From Lactobacillus sp. PV034 (GTDB lineage: Bacteria; Bacillota; Bacilli; Lactobacillales; Lactobacillaceae): a DNA stretch of 64,000 nucleotides. The position numbers were made by a program, and so were the translations under genes. The stretch lies in the NCBI RefSeq assembly GCF_014522305.1, contig NZ_CP041982.1, positions 1,520,655-1,584,654 on the forward strand, written 5' to 3'. Positions within the stretch are counted from its first letter, which is position 1; the number at the start of each line of letters is the position of its first letter. Shown here in pieces: positions 1 through 8,813 of this stretch. The notes under the pieces are model-generated. The model was given only the letters and a program-made list of their open reading frames with translations. It was not told the DNA's origin and did not search any database.

Positions 1-52
1 TTTGAAGGTTTATTTTTTTGAATAAAATAAGTGTATTTGTTTAAATAAAGGT

Positions 53-916
53 ATGATTAAGAAATATTTGAATCGCCGTATTATCTACAAATGGATAATC
101 GCAATTTTGGCAATTTGGGATATCCTATTAATTTTTATGGATTTTGCCGGATTTGTGAATATCAATTCGCCTGATTCTAAATGGTTTTGGGTTAATAATT
201 TAATTTTAGTAATTTTTGCCATTGATTATTTTGTTCAACTAGCTCACGCTAAAAATAAAAAACGCTATGTAGCAACCCATATCTTTGATTTGCTGGCAAT
301 TATCCCAGTAGGACTTGTTTTTAGTGGAATGCAGTTAGCCAAGTTAGGAGATGTGGGATTATACTTTAGGCTGCTTAGATTAATTCGTTTAGCTGGTTTA
401 ATGGGTAAATTAAGAGAAATTTGGCATACTAATGGTATTCTTTATATTCTCTATTTCGCAATGGCGTTTATTATGCTAGGTGCAGTTGCCATTTCTATTA
501 CAGAGCATGTTACTTTAGATACCGCTTTTTGGTGGGCAATTACAACTGCTAGCACGGTTGGGTATGGAGATATTTCTAGCCGAACTTTAACACCTGATTC
601 GCTAATTGGAAAAGGTGTCGTCTTAATAATGATTCTAGTAGGTGTTGGTGTAATGGGTTTGGTTACGAGTTCGCTGACAGCCTATCTGATGCGCCGAGAT
701 CGCAAGCAAGTTCAAGAACCAATTGAGCCTAAGTCCGAGGCTGATCGTTTAAATTTAATTCTAGATAAATTAGAAAAATTAGAAAAACAAAATCAAGATT
801 TGATGAAAACAAATCAAAAGATGCAAATGCAAATTGATGCTTTAGAAGACCATCCTCATCACTCTGATTGGAAGAAATTTAAGACTTGGCTAAAAGACCA
901 CAAAGAAACTAAATAA
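53..916 (+). CDS. Voltage-gated-type potassium channel, 6 TM
   Basis: Integral membrane K+ channel of the voltage-gated ion channel superfamily, 287 aa. The selectivity filter is plain at about residues 165-173 (TTASTVGYGD), preceded by a pore helix rich in Trp and followed by the last membrane helix. An S4-like stretch with regularly spaced Arg/Lys (RLLRLIRLAGLMGKLR) sits at about 106-121. The cytoplasmic C-terminus (about 220-287) is charged and predicted coiled coil (LEKLEKQNQDLMK), which would tetramerise the channel. The ATG follows AAAGG closely. It is monocistronic, with a terminator directly behind. Whether it is truly voltage-gated cannot be told; the fold and filter are secure. Confidence 0.88.
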   Translation: MIKKYLNRRIIYKWIIAILAIWDILLIFMDFAGFVNINSPDSKWFWVNNLILVIFAIDYFVQLAHAKNKKRYVATHIFDLLAIIPVGLVFSGMQLAKLGDVGLYFRLLRLIRLAGLMGKLREIWHTNGILYILYFAMAFIMLGAVAISITEHVTLDTAFWWAITTASTVGYGDISSRTLTPDSLIGKGVVLIMILVGVGVMGLVTSSLTAYLMRRDRKQVQEPIEPKSEADRLNLILDKLEKLEKQNQDLMKTNQKMQMQIDALEDHPHHSDWKKFKTWLKDHKETK

Positions 917-943
917 GGGCATCCTACTTCGGGATGCCCTTTG
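917..943 (+). terminator. Rho-independent terminator of the K+ channel gene
   Basis: Inverted repeat GGGCATCC, loop TACTTC, GGGATGCCC, then a short T run and a T-rich tail. It lies immediately behind the channel stop codon. The U tract is weak on the minus strand, so it probably serves only the plus-strand gene. Confidence 0.8.
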
Positions 944-959
944 TGTTTTATTACTTAAA

Positions 960-1187
960 TTAATATAATCTAAAGTATAAGTGTAAGATGATGCCAAAAA
1001 TAAAGTAGACTACAGAAAGTAATAATACTGTCCAGCCTGCGGTGATCCAGAATCTAGCCCATCCTTGACGACTAGTTTGTAATTCTTGACCAAAAACTTT
1101 ATTTTTTCCTTTAATTAAGAAGCCAATTACTAAGGCGGCAACACCGATAACAAGTAAAACTATAAAAATTGGGATTGAAATGTCCAT
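960..1187 (-). CDS. Small two-TM membrane protein of unknown function
   Basis: 75 aa, not recognised by function. One hydrophobic helix occupies about residues 5-25 and a second about 47-70. Between them is a short polar loop with Lys and Arg (KGKNKVFGQELQTSRQGWARF), giving a helical-hairpin topology. The start ATG at 1187 is preceded on the minus strand by a good AGGAGAAAG ribosome binding site. It is transcribed divergently from the rsmC-like gene and convergently with the channel. The ribosome binding site and the hydrophobic pattern support a real gene; nothing suggests its role. Confidence 0.6.
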   Translation of the reverse strand: MDISIPIFIVLLVIGVAALVIGFLIKGKNKVFGQELQTSRQGWARFWITAGWTVLLLSVVYFIFGIILHLYFRLY

Positions 1188-1292
1188 TTTCTTTCTCCTA
1201 TTACATTATTCTTCTTTTCTAGATTACCACATTTATGGTAAAAGAAGATATATTAAGATGAGAGATTTATAAGATAAAAGAAGAGATTTAAG

Positions 1293-1907
1293 ATGACTGA
1301 AGAAAAAAATCAAATGTATTTTGCTACTGCCCCAACTGCTAAACACGATGAGCACTTGGTGAATTATCGAATTGACGACTTTAATTTGAAATTTTATACA
1401 GATGCGGGAGTTTTTTCAAAATTAAGAATTGATTATGGCTCAGGTGTTTTGATTAAAGCAATGAAGGATCAAGAATTCCCTGCAGCTGGTATCTTAGATG
1501 TAGGCTGCGGTTATGGGCCTATTGGATTATTTGCGGCAAAATTTTGGCCTGAACAAGAAGTTGATATGGTTGATGTTAATGAACGAGCATTAGCGTTAGC
1601 CAAAAGAAACGCAAAATTAAATGGGATTGATAATGTTAAGATTTATTGTTCTGATGGTTATGAAAAAGTTACCCAAAATTATGGTCTAATTCTTACTAAT
1701 CCTCCTATTAGAGCTGGAAAAAAAGTTGTCGATGAAATTTTAACTGGCGCTTATGATCATTTAGTGACTGATGGCCTTTTACTGGCTGTACTGCAAAAAA
1801 AGCAGGGTGCTCCAAGTGCTAAAAAATTAATGAATCAAACTTTTGGCAATTGTGAAATCATTAAACGTGATAAGGGCTATTACATTTTAGCTAGCCGTAA
1901 AAAATAA
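1293..1907 (+). CDS. RsmC-like class I rRNA methyltransferase
   Basis: SAM-dependent methyltransferase of the RsmC/RlmG type ('MTS' small domain), 204 aa, the length of Firmicutes YbxB-like proteins, which lack the extra N-terminal domain of E. coli RsmC. Motif I DVGCGYGPIG lies at about 69-78 and the catalytic N6/N2-type motif NPPIRAG at about 136-142. NPPxR is typical of guanine-N2 methyltransferases such as the 16S rRNA G1207 enzyme. ATG after AAGAGATTTAAG. It is directly upstream of tadA with a 13-nt gap and probably co-transcribed, so two RNA-modifying enzymes are paired. The exact target base is inferred from the family. Confidence 0.85.
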   Translation: MTEEKNQMYFATAPTAKHDEHLVNYRIDDFNLKFYTDAGVFSKLRIDYGSGVLIKAMKDQEFPAAGILDVGCGYGPIGLFAAKFWPEQEVDMVDVNERALALAKRNAKLNGIDNVKIYCSDGYEKVTQNYGLILTNPPIRAGKKVVDEILTGAYDHLVTDGLLLAVLQKKQGAPSAKKLMNQTFGNCEIIKRDKGYYILASRKK

Positions 1908-1920
1908 AGGAGTTAAATTC

Positions 1921-2376
1921 TTGTTAACTAAAGCTGAAAAAGAAAAGGGAATGAAGTTTGCCTTTGCCCAAGCCAAACTTGCTCAAGACCAAAATGAAGT
2001 ACCGATAGGAGCTGTTGTATTAGATGCTGATGGTAAAGTGATTGGTACAGGCTATAACCGTCGTGAGCTTGATGAAGATGCAACCCAGCATGCTGAACTG
2101 ATTGCGATTAAGGCGGCTTGTCGTCACCTCGGTTCTTGGCGTTTAAATGATTGTAGCCTCTTTGTTACACTAGAACCTTGTCCGATGTGTGCGGGAGCAA
2201 TTATTAATTCACGTCTAGCTAATGTTTTTTATGGCGCATTTGACCCAAAAGCCGGAGCAAGTGGTAGTGTGATTGATCTCTTCAAGGTGGACAAGTTTAA
2301 CCATCATCCTCATGTTTATGGTGGTCTGTATCAGGATCAGGCCGCGCAATTATTAAAGGATTTTTTAGAGAAATAA
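1921..2376 (+). CDS. tadA: tRNA-specific adenosine deaminase
   Basis: Deaminates adenosine 34 to inosine in the anticodon of tRNA-Arg(ACG), an essential zinc enzyme. The zinc/catalytic signature is complete: HAELIAI (His plus catalytic Glu, about residues 57-63) and EPCPMCAGA (PCxxC, about 86-94). 151 aa is the usual length. The start is a TTG at 1921 with AAAGGAG nine bases upstream; no ATG is better placed. It follows the rsmC-like gene with 13 nt between and is followed by the SRP RNA gene and dnaX, a neighbourhood shared by many Firmicutes. Confidence 0.93.
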   Translation: MLTKAEKEKGMKFAFAQAKLAQDQNEVPIGAVVLDADGKVIGTGYNRRELDEDATQHAELIAIKAACRHLGSWRLNDCSLFVTLEPCPMCAGAIINSRLANVFYGAFDPKAGASGSVIDLFKVDKFNHHPHVYGGLYQDQAAQLLKDFLEK

Positions 2377-2455
2377 GACAAAAGCAAAAGCGAGCAAAAG
2401 AGATAAAATCAACAGATAATGGTGGAAAAAATTCGTAAAATACGCTATTATATCT

Positions 2456-2536
2456 GTAGGCAATATCCATCTTCTGAATCGTGTCAGGACCGGAAGGTAG
2501 CAGCACTAAGGTTGCTTGGGTATGTGCCTTTTTTTG
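2456..2536 (+). ncRNA. ffs: Small bacterial signal recognition particle RNA (4.5S-like)
   Basis: The universally conserved SRP Alu-less hairpin cap is present: GTGTCAGGACCGGAAGG followed by TAGCAGCACTAAG (positions about 2481-2510). The outer ends pair (AGGCA at 2458 with TGCCT at 2525), and a T run follows at 2529-2535, acting as terminator. It sits between tadA and dnaX, the position of the scr/ffs gene in Bacillus. The RNA binds Ffh to target membrane proteins co-translationally. The exact 5' end is not determined; a TATTAT-like -10 lies just upstream at about 2445-2451. Confidence 0.92.
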
Positions 2537-2599
2537 TAGTAGACAATGACTCTTAGCTCTTATTTGAGAGTTAGGAGTTTTTTAGTTAAGAGGTGCAAA

Positions 2600-4438
2600 A
2601 TGGCTTATCAAGCCCTTTATCGTAAATGGCGCCCCAAGACCTTTGATGATGTAGTGGGTCAAGGTGCGATAACTGATACTTTGAAAAATGCTATTACGCG
2701 TAATAAAATTTCTCATGCATTTTTATTTGCAGGGCCACGTGGTACAGGTAAAACTTCTTGTGCAAAAATTTTTGCTAAAGCTCTCAATTGTACTAACCTT
2801 CAAGATGGTGAGCCATGTAATGAATGTGAGAATTGTCTAGCTGCGGATAAAGGCTCAATGAACGATATTATTGAAATTGATGCCGCTTCAAATAATGGAG
2901 TTGACGAGATTCGGGATATTCGTGATAAGGTGAAGTATGCTCCTACCCAAGGAAAGTATAAAGTTTACATCATTGACGAGGTGCATATGTTGTCAATGGG
3001 AGCTTTTAATGCCTTATTAAAGACACTAGAAGAACCACCCGAGCATGTAGTATTTATTTTAGCAACTACTGAGTTGCAAAAGGTACCAGCAACTATTATT
3101 TCACGAACTCAACGTTATAATTTTAAAAGAATTAGTGAACAGGATTTGGTTGCCAGAATGCAATATATTTTAAAGCAGGAACAAATTGATTTTGAACCTA
3201 AGGCTTTAGATGTGATCGCACAAATTGCTGATGGTGGAATGCGTGATTCTTTAAGCATTTTGGACCAGATTTTATCTTATGATCAAGATACTGTTAAATA
3301 CGATGATGCTCTCAAAATTACTGGTTATGCTGATCAGACTAAGATTGAATCTTTGCTATTAAATTTATTGCAACATCAAACGCAATCTGCATTAGATTTA
3401 GTCAAAGAATTAATTCAAAATGGATCTTCAAGTCAAAATATTTTGGATGAAATCATTCAATTGACTGTGCGAGTAATGCTAGCAGTTAAAGGAAAACAAG
3501 AAGAACATTTTTTAATTGAGAATTATCTTGAACAAGTTAAAGGATTTGACCAGGCAGAATTTTCTCAAATTGTTGAACGGGCAAATGAGGCTTTAAATGA
3601 TTTACGGTTTACTAATCAGCAGCAAATCCCACTGTATGTGTTCATTGTTAAAGTGACGCAAGAACAAGATCAAATAGTAACAAAAAATACTGCTGCTAAT
3701 CCTAACCAGACACCAAGTAAAGATGATTCTGGGATAATCAAACTGCAAGAACAAGTTGCTAGTTTGCAAAAGCAAGTTTTAGCTTTACAAAAGAGCGCAC
3801 CTAGTGCTATAAATAATAATTTTTCAGGTAGAATTACTGATGATTATCAAAGTAAAAAGGCGCCAGTTAAACAAGAAATAGCAAAATCAAGTTCAAGCCC
3901 AGAAACACCAAAGATTGCTAAGCGTATTAATAAGAATACAAAAGCTGCGCAAGAAAATAATCGTCGCCAAGTTTATCATGTTTTGGAAAATGCCACTAAA
4001 CAAGATATTGCAGCCATTAAAGATATTTGGCCTGATTTATTAACGATGCTAGAAGTATCGCAAAGGGCAGTCTTAGAAGTTTTAGAACCTGTTGCTGCAA
4101 GTTCTAGTCAGGTTGTTTTAAAATGTAAATATGAGTTATGGTTTGAACGTGCTAATAAGGATAATGATTTAGTTGAACAATTAGAAAGTAAGATTGCACG
4201 ACTAACCAAGCATAATTATGATATTGTGTTAGTAGCAGATGGAGCTTGGGCACAGGTGAGAAAAGATTTTGTCGCCAGTCATAAAGAAGAATTACTTGCG
4301 AAAAAGTTAAAAAAGATCGAAGCTAGCGAACAAAAAGAAAGTGAAGCTAAGGATTCTCAGCCAACAGCTCAGCAACAACAAGAAGTAGTTGATAAGGCAA
4401 AAGACTTATTTGGTGATTTAGCCCAGGTTAAAGATTAA
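2600..4438 (+). CDS. dnaX: DNA polymerase III subunits gamma/tau
   Basis: Clamp-loader ATPase, 612 aa. Walker A GPRGTGKT at 45-52, zinc cysteines C64, C73, C76, C79, Walker B DEVH at 126-129, SRC-like SRTQ around 170. Domain III follows to about residue 370, then a variable Gln/Lys-rich linker with coiled coil and a C-terminal tau region (about 455-560) that binds the polymerase. I chose ATG 2600 (MAYQALYRKWRP, the invariant N-terminus), with AAGAGGTG upstream, over an in-frame ATG at 2546. Near the 3' end the codons TTA AAA AAG form an in-phase A AAA AAG slippery heptamer at 4309-4315, with a -1-frame TAG three codons on. First gene of the replication/repair operon dnaX-ybaB-recR. Confidence 0.95.
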   Translation: MAYQALYRKWRPKTFDDVVGQGAITDTLKNAITRNKISHAFLFAGPRGTGKTSCAKIFAKALNCTNLQDGEPCNECENCLAADKGSMNDIIEIDAASNNGVDEIRDIRDKVKYAPTQGKYKVYIIDEVHMLSMGAFNALLKTLEEPPEHVVFILATTELQKVPATIISRTQRYNFKRISEQDLVARMQYILKQEQIDFEPKALDVIAQIADGGMRDSLSILDQILSYDQDTVKYDDALKITGYADQTKIESLLLNLLQHQTQSALDLVKELIQNGSSSQNILDEIIQLTVRVMLAVKGKQEEHFLIENYLEQVKGFDQAEFSQIVERANEALNDLRFTNQQQIPLYVFIVKVTQEQDQIVTKNTAANPNQTPSKDDSGIIKLQEQVASLQKQVLALQKSAPSAINNNFSGRITDDYQSKKAPVKQEIAKSSSSPETPKIAKRINKNTKAAQENNRRQVYHVLENATKQDIAAIKDIWPDLLTMLEVSQRAVLEVLEPVAASSSQVVLKCKYELWFERANKDNDLVEQLESKIARLTKHNYDIVLVADGAWAQVRKDFVASHKEELLAKKLKKIEASEQKESEAKDSQPTAQQQQEVVDKAKDLFGDLAQVKD

Positions 4439-4467
4439 GATAGATAAGTAAGAAGGAGAGATTAATT

Positions 4468-4797
4468 ATGAGCAAAGGTCCAAATTTTGGTGGTATGAAC
4501 ATGGGAAACATGCAAAGCTTGATGAAACAAGCCAAAAAAATGCAAAAGCAAATGGCTGAAGAGCAAGCTAATTTAGCTCAGCAAGAATTTGTCGGTAAAT
4601 CTGCTGATGATTTAGTAGTTGCTACTTTTAATGGTGACCGTAAATTGAAGGATCTTAAGATTAATGCTGAAGCAATTGATCCAGATGATCCTGATATGTT
4701 ACAAGATTTAATTATTGATGCTGTTAATAAGGGGATTAAAGCAGTTGAAGATGCAACCCAAGCATCAATGGGTAAATATACTAAAGGATTTATGTAA
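4468..4797 (+). CDS. ybaB: Nucleoid-associated protein YbaB/EbfC
   Basis: DNA-binding dimer of 109 aa. It starts with a Gly/Met/Asn-rich N-terminus ([22 protein letters not shown]), as usual in Firmicutes, followed by a long helix ([17 protein letters not shown]), the central beta sheet, and the conserved [19 protein letters not shown] segment (about 74-93). AGAAGGAGAG ribosome binding site upstream. It lies between dnaX and recR, the near-invariant bacterial order, with only 1 nt before the recR start. Presumed role is nucleoid organisation coupled to replication and recombination. Confidence 0.93.
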   Translation: MSKGPNFGGMNMGNMQSLMKQAKKMQKQMAEEQANLAQQEFVGKSADDLVVATFNGDRKLKDLKINAEAIDPDDPDMLQDLIIDAVNKGIKAVEDATQASMGKYTKGFM

Positions 4798-4798
4798 A

Positions 4799-5398
4799 AT
4801 GCAATATCCATTGCCAATCGCTCGTTTAATTGAAAGTTACATGAAGTTGCCTGGGATTGGAGAAAAAACTGCTACACGGCTTGCTTTCTATACTTTGGAC
4901 ATGCCAAAAGAAGATGTAGAAGATTTTTCTAAATCTTTGCAAGATGCAAAAAATAATTTACATACTTGTTCTATTTGTGGCAATATTACTGAAAATGATC
5001 CTTGTGCAATTTGTAAGGACCAAAGTCGTGATCAAACAACCATTATGGTTGTTGAACAGCCCAAAGATGTCATGGCTTTTGAAGAAATGGGTGAATATAA
5101 TGGCTTATACCATGTATTACACGGTGTCTTATCACCAATGGATGGGATTGGGCCAGAAGAAGTTAATATTAAGAGTTTAATTACTCGTTTACAAAAAAAT
5201 GACCAAGTTAAGGAAGTAATTTTAGCCCTTAATTCAACTCCAGAAGGAGAATCAACTGCAATGTATATTGGTAAGTTGATCAAACCTGCTGGGATTAAAG
5301 TATCACGTCTGGCTGCTGGTCTTGCAGTTGGAAGTGACATTGAGTATGCAAACTCGATTACCCTGAAAAGGGCAGTTCAAGGGAGAACTACCTTATGA
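4799..5398 (+). CDS. recR: Recombination mediator protein RecR
   Basis: RecFOR pathway protein that helps load RecA on gapped DNA. 199 aa with the family architecture: HhH motif ([16 protein letters not shown], about 16-31), C4 zinc finger CSICGN...DPCAIC (about 57-72), then the Toprim domain ([15 protein letters not shown], about 81-95). ATG 4799 gives the canonical [22 protein letters not shown]-terminus; in-frame ATGs further upstream lie inside ybaB and are rejected. Translation is probably coupled to ybaB (1-nt gap). Its stop overlaps the yaaL start (ATGA). Confidence 0.95.
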   Translation: MQYPLPIARLIESYMKLPGIGEKTATRLAFYTLDMPKEDVEDFSKSLQDAKNNLHTCSICGNITENDPCAICKDQSRDQTTIMVVEQPKDVMAFEEMGEYNGLYHVLHGVLSPMDGIGPEEVNIKSLITRLQKNDQVKEVILALNSTPEGESTAMYIGKLIKPAGIKVSRLAAGLAVGSDIEYANSITLKRAVQGRTTL

Positions 5399-5634
5399 GT
5401 TTATTAAATAAAAATCGCATTAAAAAGTTAGGCGATGACCAGTTAATTGAAGTCATTTCAAGACTTCAAACTCAACTTGCAAATCAAAAAATGCTTGATC
5501 AAACAACAATTGATTTATCAGATGATAATCGGATTGCAGATCGTATCTTACAAGCAAAATATAATTTTTTATACGATGAAGCAAAACGAAGAAACACAAA
5601 ATCTAGTGGCTTAGCAAGCGTGATTACACAATAA
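5395..5634 (+). CDS. yaaL: YaaL-family small protein (DUF2508)
   Basis: 79 aa, all-helical and charged. It overlaps recR by 4 nt (ATGA), as yaaL does in Bacillus. It has the family's pattern of two helices, the second ending in [15 protein letters not shown]. No biochemical function is established. It closes the dnaX-ybaB-recR operon, because a clear terminator follows. Assignment rests on position, size and composition. Confidence 0.75.
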   Translation: MSLLNKNRIKKLGDDQLIEVISRLQTQLANQKMLDQTTIDLSDDNRIADRILQAKYNFLYDEAKRRNTKSSGLASVITQ

Positions 5635-5638
5635 AATG

Positions 5639-5666
5639 TACCCATCTTAGATGGGTATTTTTTTTT
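5639..5666 (+). terminator. Terminator after yaaL
   Basis: TACCCATC, loop TTA, GATGGGTA, followed by nine T. A strong intrinsic terminator that separates the dnaX operon from tmk. Confidence 0.88.
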
Positions 5667-5741
5667 ACAAAAAGTTAAATTTATAAATACAAGACTATTT
5701 TTAACTAATTATTTCCAGTAGAATTATTTTGGAGGTTGAAA

Positions 5742-6380
5742 ATGAGAGGACATTTTATTACTTTTGAAGGACCGGATGGTGCCGGGAAAACAACTATTAT
5801 TAATGAAATATTAAAGCAAATTCCGGCAGCGAAGAAGAAAAATATCTTGGTTACTCGTGAACCAGGCGGTTCCAAAATATCAGAAACAATTAGACAAATA
5901 ATCTTAGACCCAGCTAATAAGGAAATGGATGATCGAACAGAAGCTTTACTCTATGCTGCGCAGCGAGGTCAGCATATCAATGAAACTGTCCGGCCAGCGC
6001 TTATGGCAGGGAAGAATGTATTCTCAGATCGTTATATTGATAGTTCACTTGCTTACCAGGGAGTTGGGCGCAATTTGGGAATTGAAGCAGTCCAGTTGAT
6101 TAATGACTTTGCGACTAATAATTTAGTAGCTGACTTAACTCTATTTTTTGACCTTAAACCAGAAATCGGTTTAGCTAGAATTAAGAAGTTACGTCCTGAT
6201 CAAGAAGATCGCTTAGAACAAGAAAAACTTGCTTTTCACCAAAAAGTCTATGAAGGTTATCAAGAACTTTTATCACGTGATAAGAAGCGGATTAAAGTTG
6301 TTGATGCCAGTCAGTCAATTCCTGATGTTGTTGCCCAAAGTGTTAAAATAATAAAAAGTAAATTTCCTGAGATATTTTAA
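5742..6380 (+). CDS. tmk: Thymidylate kinase
   Basis: Phosphorylates dTMP to dTDP in dTTP synthesis; 212 aa, normal length. P-loop GPDGAGKTT at about 9-17, the DR(Y/H) motif [17 protein letters not shown] at about 88-104 and a LID region with RxxxxDR-like residues ([13 protein letters not shown], about 142-154). ATG 5742 has GGAGG six bases upstream and gives [13 protein letters not shown]; a TTG two codons earlier would overlap the ribosome binding site. First gene of tmk-darA-holB-yabA-rsmI, the conserved Firmicutes order. Confidence 0.95.
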   Translation: MRGHFITFEGPDGAGKTTIINEILKQIPAAKKKNILVTREPGGSKISETIRQIILDPANKEMDDRTEALLYAAQRGQHINETVRPALMAGKNVFSDRYIDSSLAYQGVGRNLGIEAVQLINDFATNNLVADLTLFFDLKPEIGLARIKKLRPDQEDRLEQEKLAFHQKVYEGYQELLSRDKKRIKVVDASQSIPDVVAQSVKIIKSKFPEIF

Positions 6381-6396
6381 AAGGAATGATGGCTAA

Positions 6397-6717
6397 ATGA
6401 AATTAATTATTGCCGTAGTGCAAAATAAAGATGCTGATGAATTAGTTAAACAATTTATTGAAAATGATATTCGTGCCACTAAATTAGCTACCAGTGGCGG
6501 TTTTTTAAAGGCAGGCAACACCACTTTAATGATTGGAATTGAAGATAAGCGTGTTGATGAAGTTATTGCTCTAGTTAAAAAGTATTCCCATAGACGTAAA
6601 CAATTTTTAGCTCCTAATATGAGTATGGGTTCAACCATGTTTGCTAAAGGTGTTGAAGTTGAAGTGGGCGGAGCTACTGTTTTTGTGTTACCAATTGAAA
6701 GTTTTAAGCAATTCTAA
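6397..6717 (+). CDS. darA: Cyclic-di-AMP receptor, PII-like (DarA/PstA/YaaQ)
   Basis: Trimeric PII-like protein that binds c-di-AMP; 106 aa. The ferredoxin-like PII core is visible with the family residues NDIRATKLATSGGFLKAGNTTLMIG (about 22-46), the glycine-rich ligand-binding B-loop area, and FVLPIESFKQF at the end. ATG with GGAATGATGG upstream. It overlaps holB by one base (TAATG). The downstream partner is unknown in lactic acid bacteria; binding c-di-AMP is the established property of the family. Confidence 0.88.
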   Translation: MKLIIAVVQNKDADELVKQFIENDIRATKLATSGGFLKAGNTTLMIGIEDKRVDEVIALVKKYSHRRKQFLAPNMSMGSTMFAKGVEVEVGGATVFVLPIESFKQF

Positions 6718-7565
6718 TGATTGATTTAAAAAAAGCCGATCAACACCAAATTACATTTTTAAATGATGCGTATCAAAATAAAAAGATTGCTCATGCTTAT
6801 TTATTTGTCGATCCGATTCAGGAAAGTGGGATTGCTACTGCATACTGGTTAGCTTGTCGCTTCATGTGCACTGGTGAAAAAAAGCCTGATGGTCAATGTA
6901 ATAATTGTCAACGTATTTTATCTGGTAATCATCCCGATGTTTTTTTGGTTAAATTAGATGGTAAACAGTCACTCTCGATTGAGCAAATTAGGCCTTTAAA
7001 AGCTGAATTGGCCAAGAGCCCTGTTGAAGGAACCCACAGATTCTTTATTATTGAAAATGCTGAAAAATTAACATTAGCTGCTAACAATGCTTTGCTTAAT
7101 TTGTTAGAAGAGCCTGTTGCGCCTGTAGTAACAATTTTAGTAACGAATAATGAGAGTAAAATTTTACCCACTGTTCGCTCTAGAACACAGATACTTCATT
7201 TTGAAGAAGAAGTACAAGACAATCGGGCCCTAGAACTGTTAGAATATGGATTGAGTAATGAAGAAATTGCGGATCTAACTAATAGTGAAAAATTAGAACA
7301 AGAGACTAAGTATCTTTATCAAGAAATTAAAGAAAAAGATAATTTTGCCTTGGTGAGAGTACACCACTTAGCCGAAAATAAGAGTTCGGCAGAGCAGAAG
7401 TTTATCTTGTTTATCTTAAAGAAACTTGCACTTACTGATTTAGAACAGGATTTGACCAGACAGTCAGCTGCAAGAATATTAGATTTACTAGTGCATTGTG
7501 ATCAGATGCGTGCTAGTAATGTAAGTTTTCGCAATTGTTTAGACTATTTAGTCTTAAAGTATTAA
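6717..7565 (+). CDS. holB: DNA polymerase III subunit delta'
   Basis: Clamp-loader subunit of 282 aa, homologous to dnaX but without a P-loop. It retains the family HAYLF start (about 23-27), the zinc cysteines of the CxxC type (MCTGEKKPDGQCNNC, about 43-57), the NALLNLLEEP motif (about 123-132) and the SRTQ motif after TVRSR (about 152-156), the arginine finger region. It overlaps darA by one base and shares an operon with tmk and yabA. Confidence 0.92.
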   Translation: MIDLKKADQHQITFLNDAYQNKKIAHAYLFVDPIQESGIATAYWLACRFMCTGEKKPDGQCNNCQRILSGNHPDVFLVKLDGKQSLSIEQIRPLKAELAKSPVEGTHRFFIIENAEKLTLAANNALLNLLEEPVAPVVTILVTNNESKILPTVRSRTQILHFEEEVQDNRALELLEYGLSNEEIADLTNSEKLEQETKYLYQEIKEKDNFALVRVHHLAENKSSAEQKFILFILKKLALTDLEQDLTRQSAARILDLLVHCDQMRASNVSFRNCLDYLVLKY

Positions 7566-7596
7566 GCGATATGATGTAGTAAGGTAGGTGAATAGG

Positions 7597-7941
7597 ATGG
7601 ATCCATTTTCACAATTAACACAATTACAACAGGGATTAGATGCGATGACTAAAACCGTGACTGGTCTAAAAAATGATCTTTTAGATGTATTAAAAGAAAA
7701 TACAGAGCTAAAAGTTGAAAATCAATTATTACGTGAAAAAATTAGTAAATTAGATAAAAAAGAAAATTCTTCTTCAAAATCTCAAGCTGGTTTAAAGTCG
7801 CTGCGTAATATCTATAATTCAGGATATCATATCTGTAACATGTACTATGGTTCACATCGTGATGAGGGTGAAGACTGCATGTTTTGCCTAGACATTCTGG
7901 ATAATTTTGAAAATCATGCTCAAAAACCAAAGAAGGACTAA
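7597..7941 (+). CDS. yabA: Replication initiation control protein YabA
   Basis: Negative regulator of initiation that bridges DnaA and the DnaN clamp, 114 aa. The N-terminal half is a leucine-zipper helix (about 5-60, NDLLDVLKENTELKVENQLLREKI), which tetramerises. The C-terminal zinc domain shows HICNMYYGSHR and CMFCLDIL (about 77-100), the family's CxxC/H ligands. ATG 7597 gives MDPFSQL with AAGGTAGGTG upstream; a GTG at 7588 is in frame but lies in the ribosome binding site. Conserved between holB and rsmI. Confidence 0.9.
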   Translation: MDPFSQLTQLQQGLDAMTKTVTGLKNDLLDVLKENTELKVENQLLREKISKLDKKENSSSKSQAGLKSLRNIYNSGYHICNMYYGSHRDEGEDCMFCLDILDNFENHAQKPKKD

Positions 7942-7943
7942 TT

Positions 7944-8798
7944 ATGCAAGTACAAAGTAGTTTTAAAGATGACAAGATTGGTCATCTTTATTTAGTACCT
8001 ACCCCAATCGGAAATTTAGAAGATATTACTTTAAGAGCAAAAAGAATTTTAGCTGAAGCAGATTATGTCGCGGCAGAAGATACTCGCACGAGTGGAATTT
8101 TATTAGAAAAAATTGGTGTCCATAATCATATGCTTTCTTTTCACAAATATAATTCTAAAGAAAGAGCACCAGAATTGATTAAGCTATTGAAGTCAGGAAA
8201 AAACATTGCTGAAATTTCCGATGCAGGGATGCCAGTGATTTCTGATCCAGGATATATTTTAGTTCAGGAATGTATCAAAAATGATATTCCAGTTATTCCT
8301 TTACCTGGACCATCAGCTTTTGCGACTGCTTTGATTGCTTCGGGCTTTGATGCGCAACCTTTTACTTACTACGGTTTCTTATCACGTAAAAGTAGTGAGC
8401 AAAAAGTATTTTTTGAGAAAATGAATAAAGCACCAGCTACTTCTATCTTTTATGAAGCACCACACCGTTTAAAGAAGACTTTAAAAAATCTAGGAGAAGT
8501 TTTAAGTCCTGAACGTCAAATTGTCTGTGCGCGAGAATTAACTAAAATTCACGAGGAATTTATTCGCGGAAGTGTAAAAGAAGTAATTGATTATTTTGAT
8601 CAAAATGATCCTCGTGGTGAATTTGTAGTTTTGGTCTCACCAAATGAAGACCAAGAAGAGACACTTTCATGGCCAGAATTAATTAAACAGGTGGATGAAT
8701 TAGTCGCACAAGATATTTCTAAAAAGGACGCAATTAAGCAAGTTGCAAAAGAAAATAAAGTTTCAAAAAATGAGCTTTATGATAAATATCATCAATAA
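7944..8798 (+). CDS. rsmI: 16S rRNA 2'-O-ribose C1402 methyltransferase
   Basis: 284 aa SAM enzyme of the tetrapyrrole-methylase fold that modifies C1402 in the ribosomal P site. Signature segments: LYLVPTPIGNLEDITLRA (about 13-30), EDTRTSG (about 47-53), SDAGMPVISDPG (about 93-104), PLPGPSAFATALIASG (about 118-133), and FYEAPHRL (about 171-178). AAGGAC ribosome binding site, start two bases after the yabA stop. A conserved partner of yabA in Firmicutes. Confidence 0.94.
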   Translation: MQVQSSFKDDKIGHLYLVPTPIGNLEDITLRAKRILAEADYVAAEDTRTSGILLEKIGVHNHMLSFHKYNSKERAPELIKLLKSGKNIAEISDAGMPVISDPGYILVQECIKNDIPVIPLPGPSAFATALIASGFDAQPFTYYGFLSRKSSEQKVFFEKMNKAPATSIFYEAPHRLKKTLKNLGEVLSPERQIVCARELTKIHEEFIRGSVKEVIDYFDQNDPRGEFVVLVSPNEDQEETLSWPELIKQVDELVAQDISKKDAIKQVAKENKVSKNELYDKYHQ

Positions 8799-8813
8799 TA
8801 ATGGGGTATTTAA

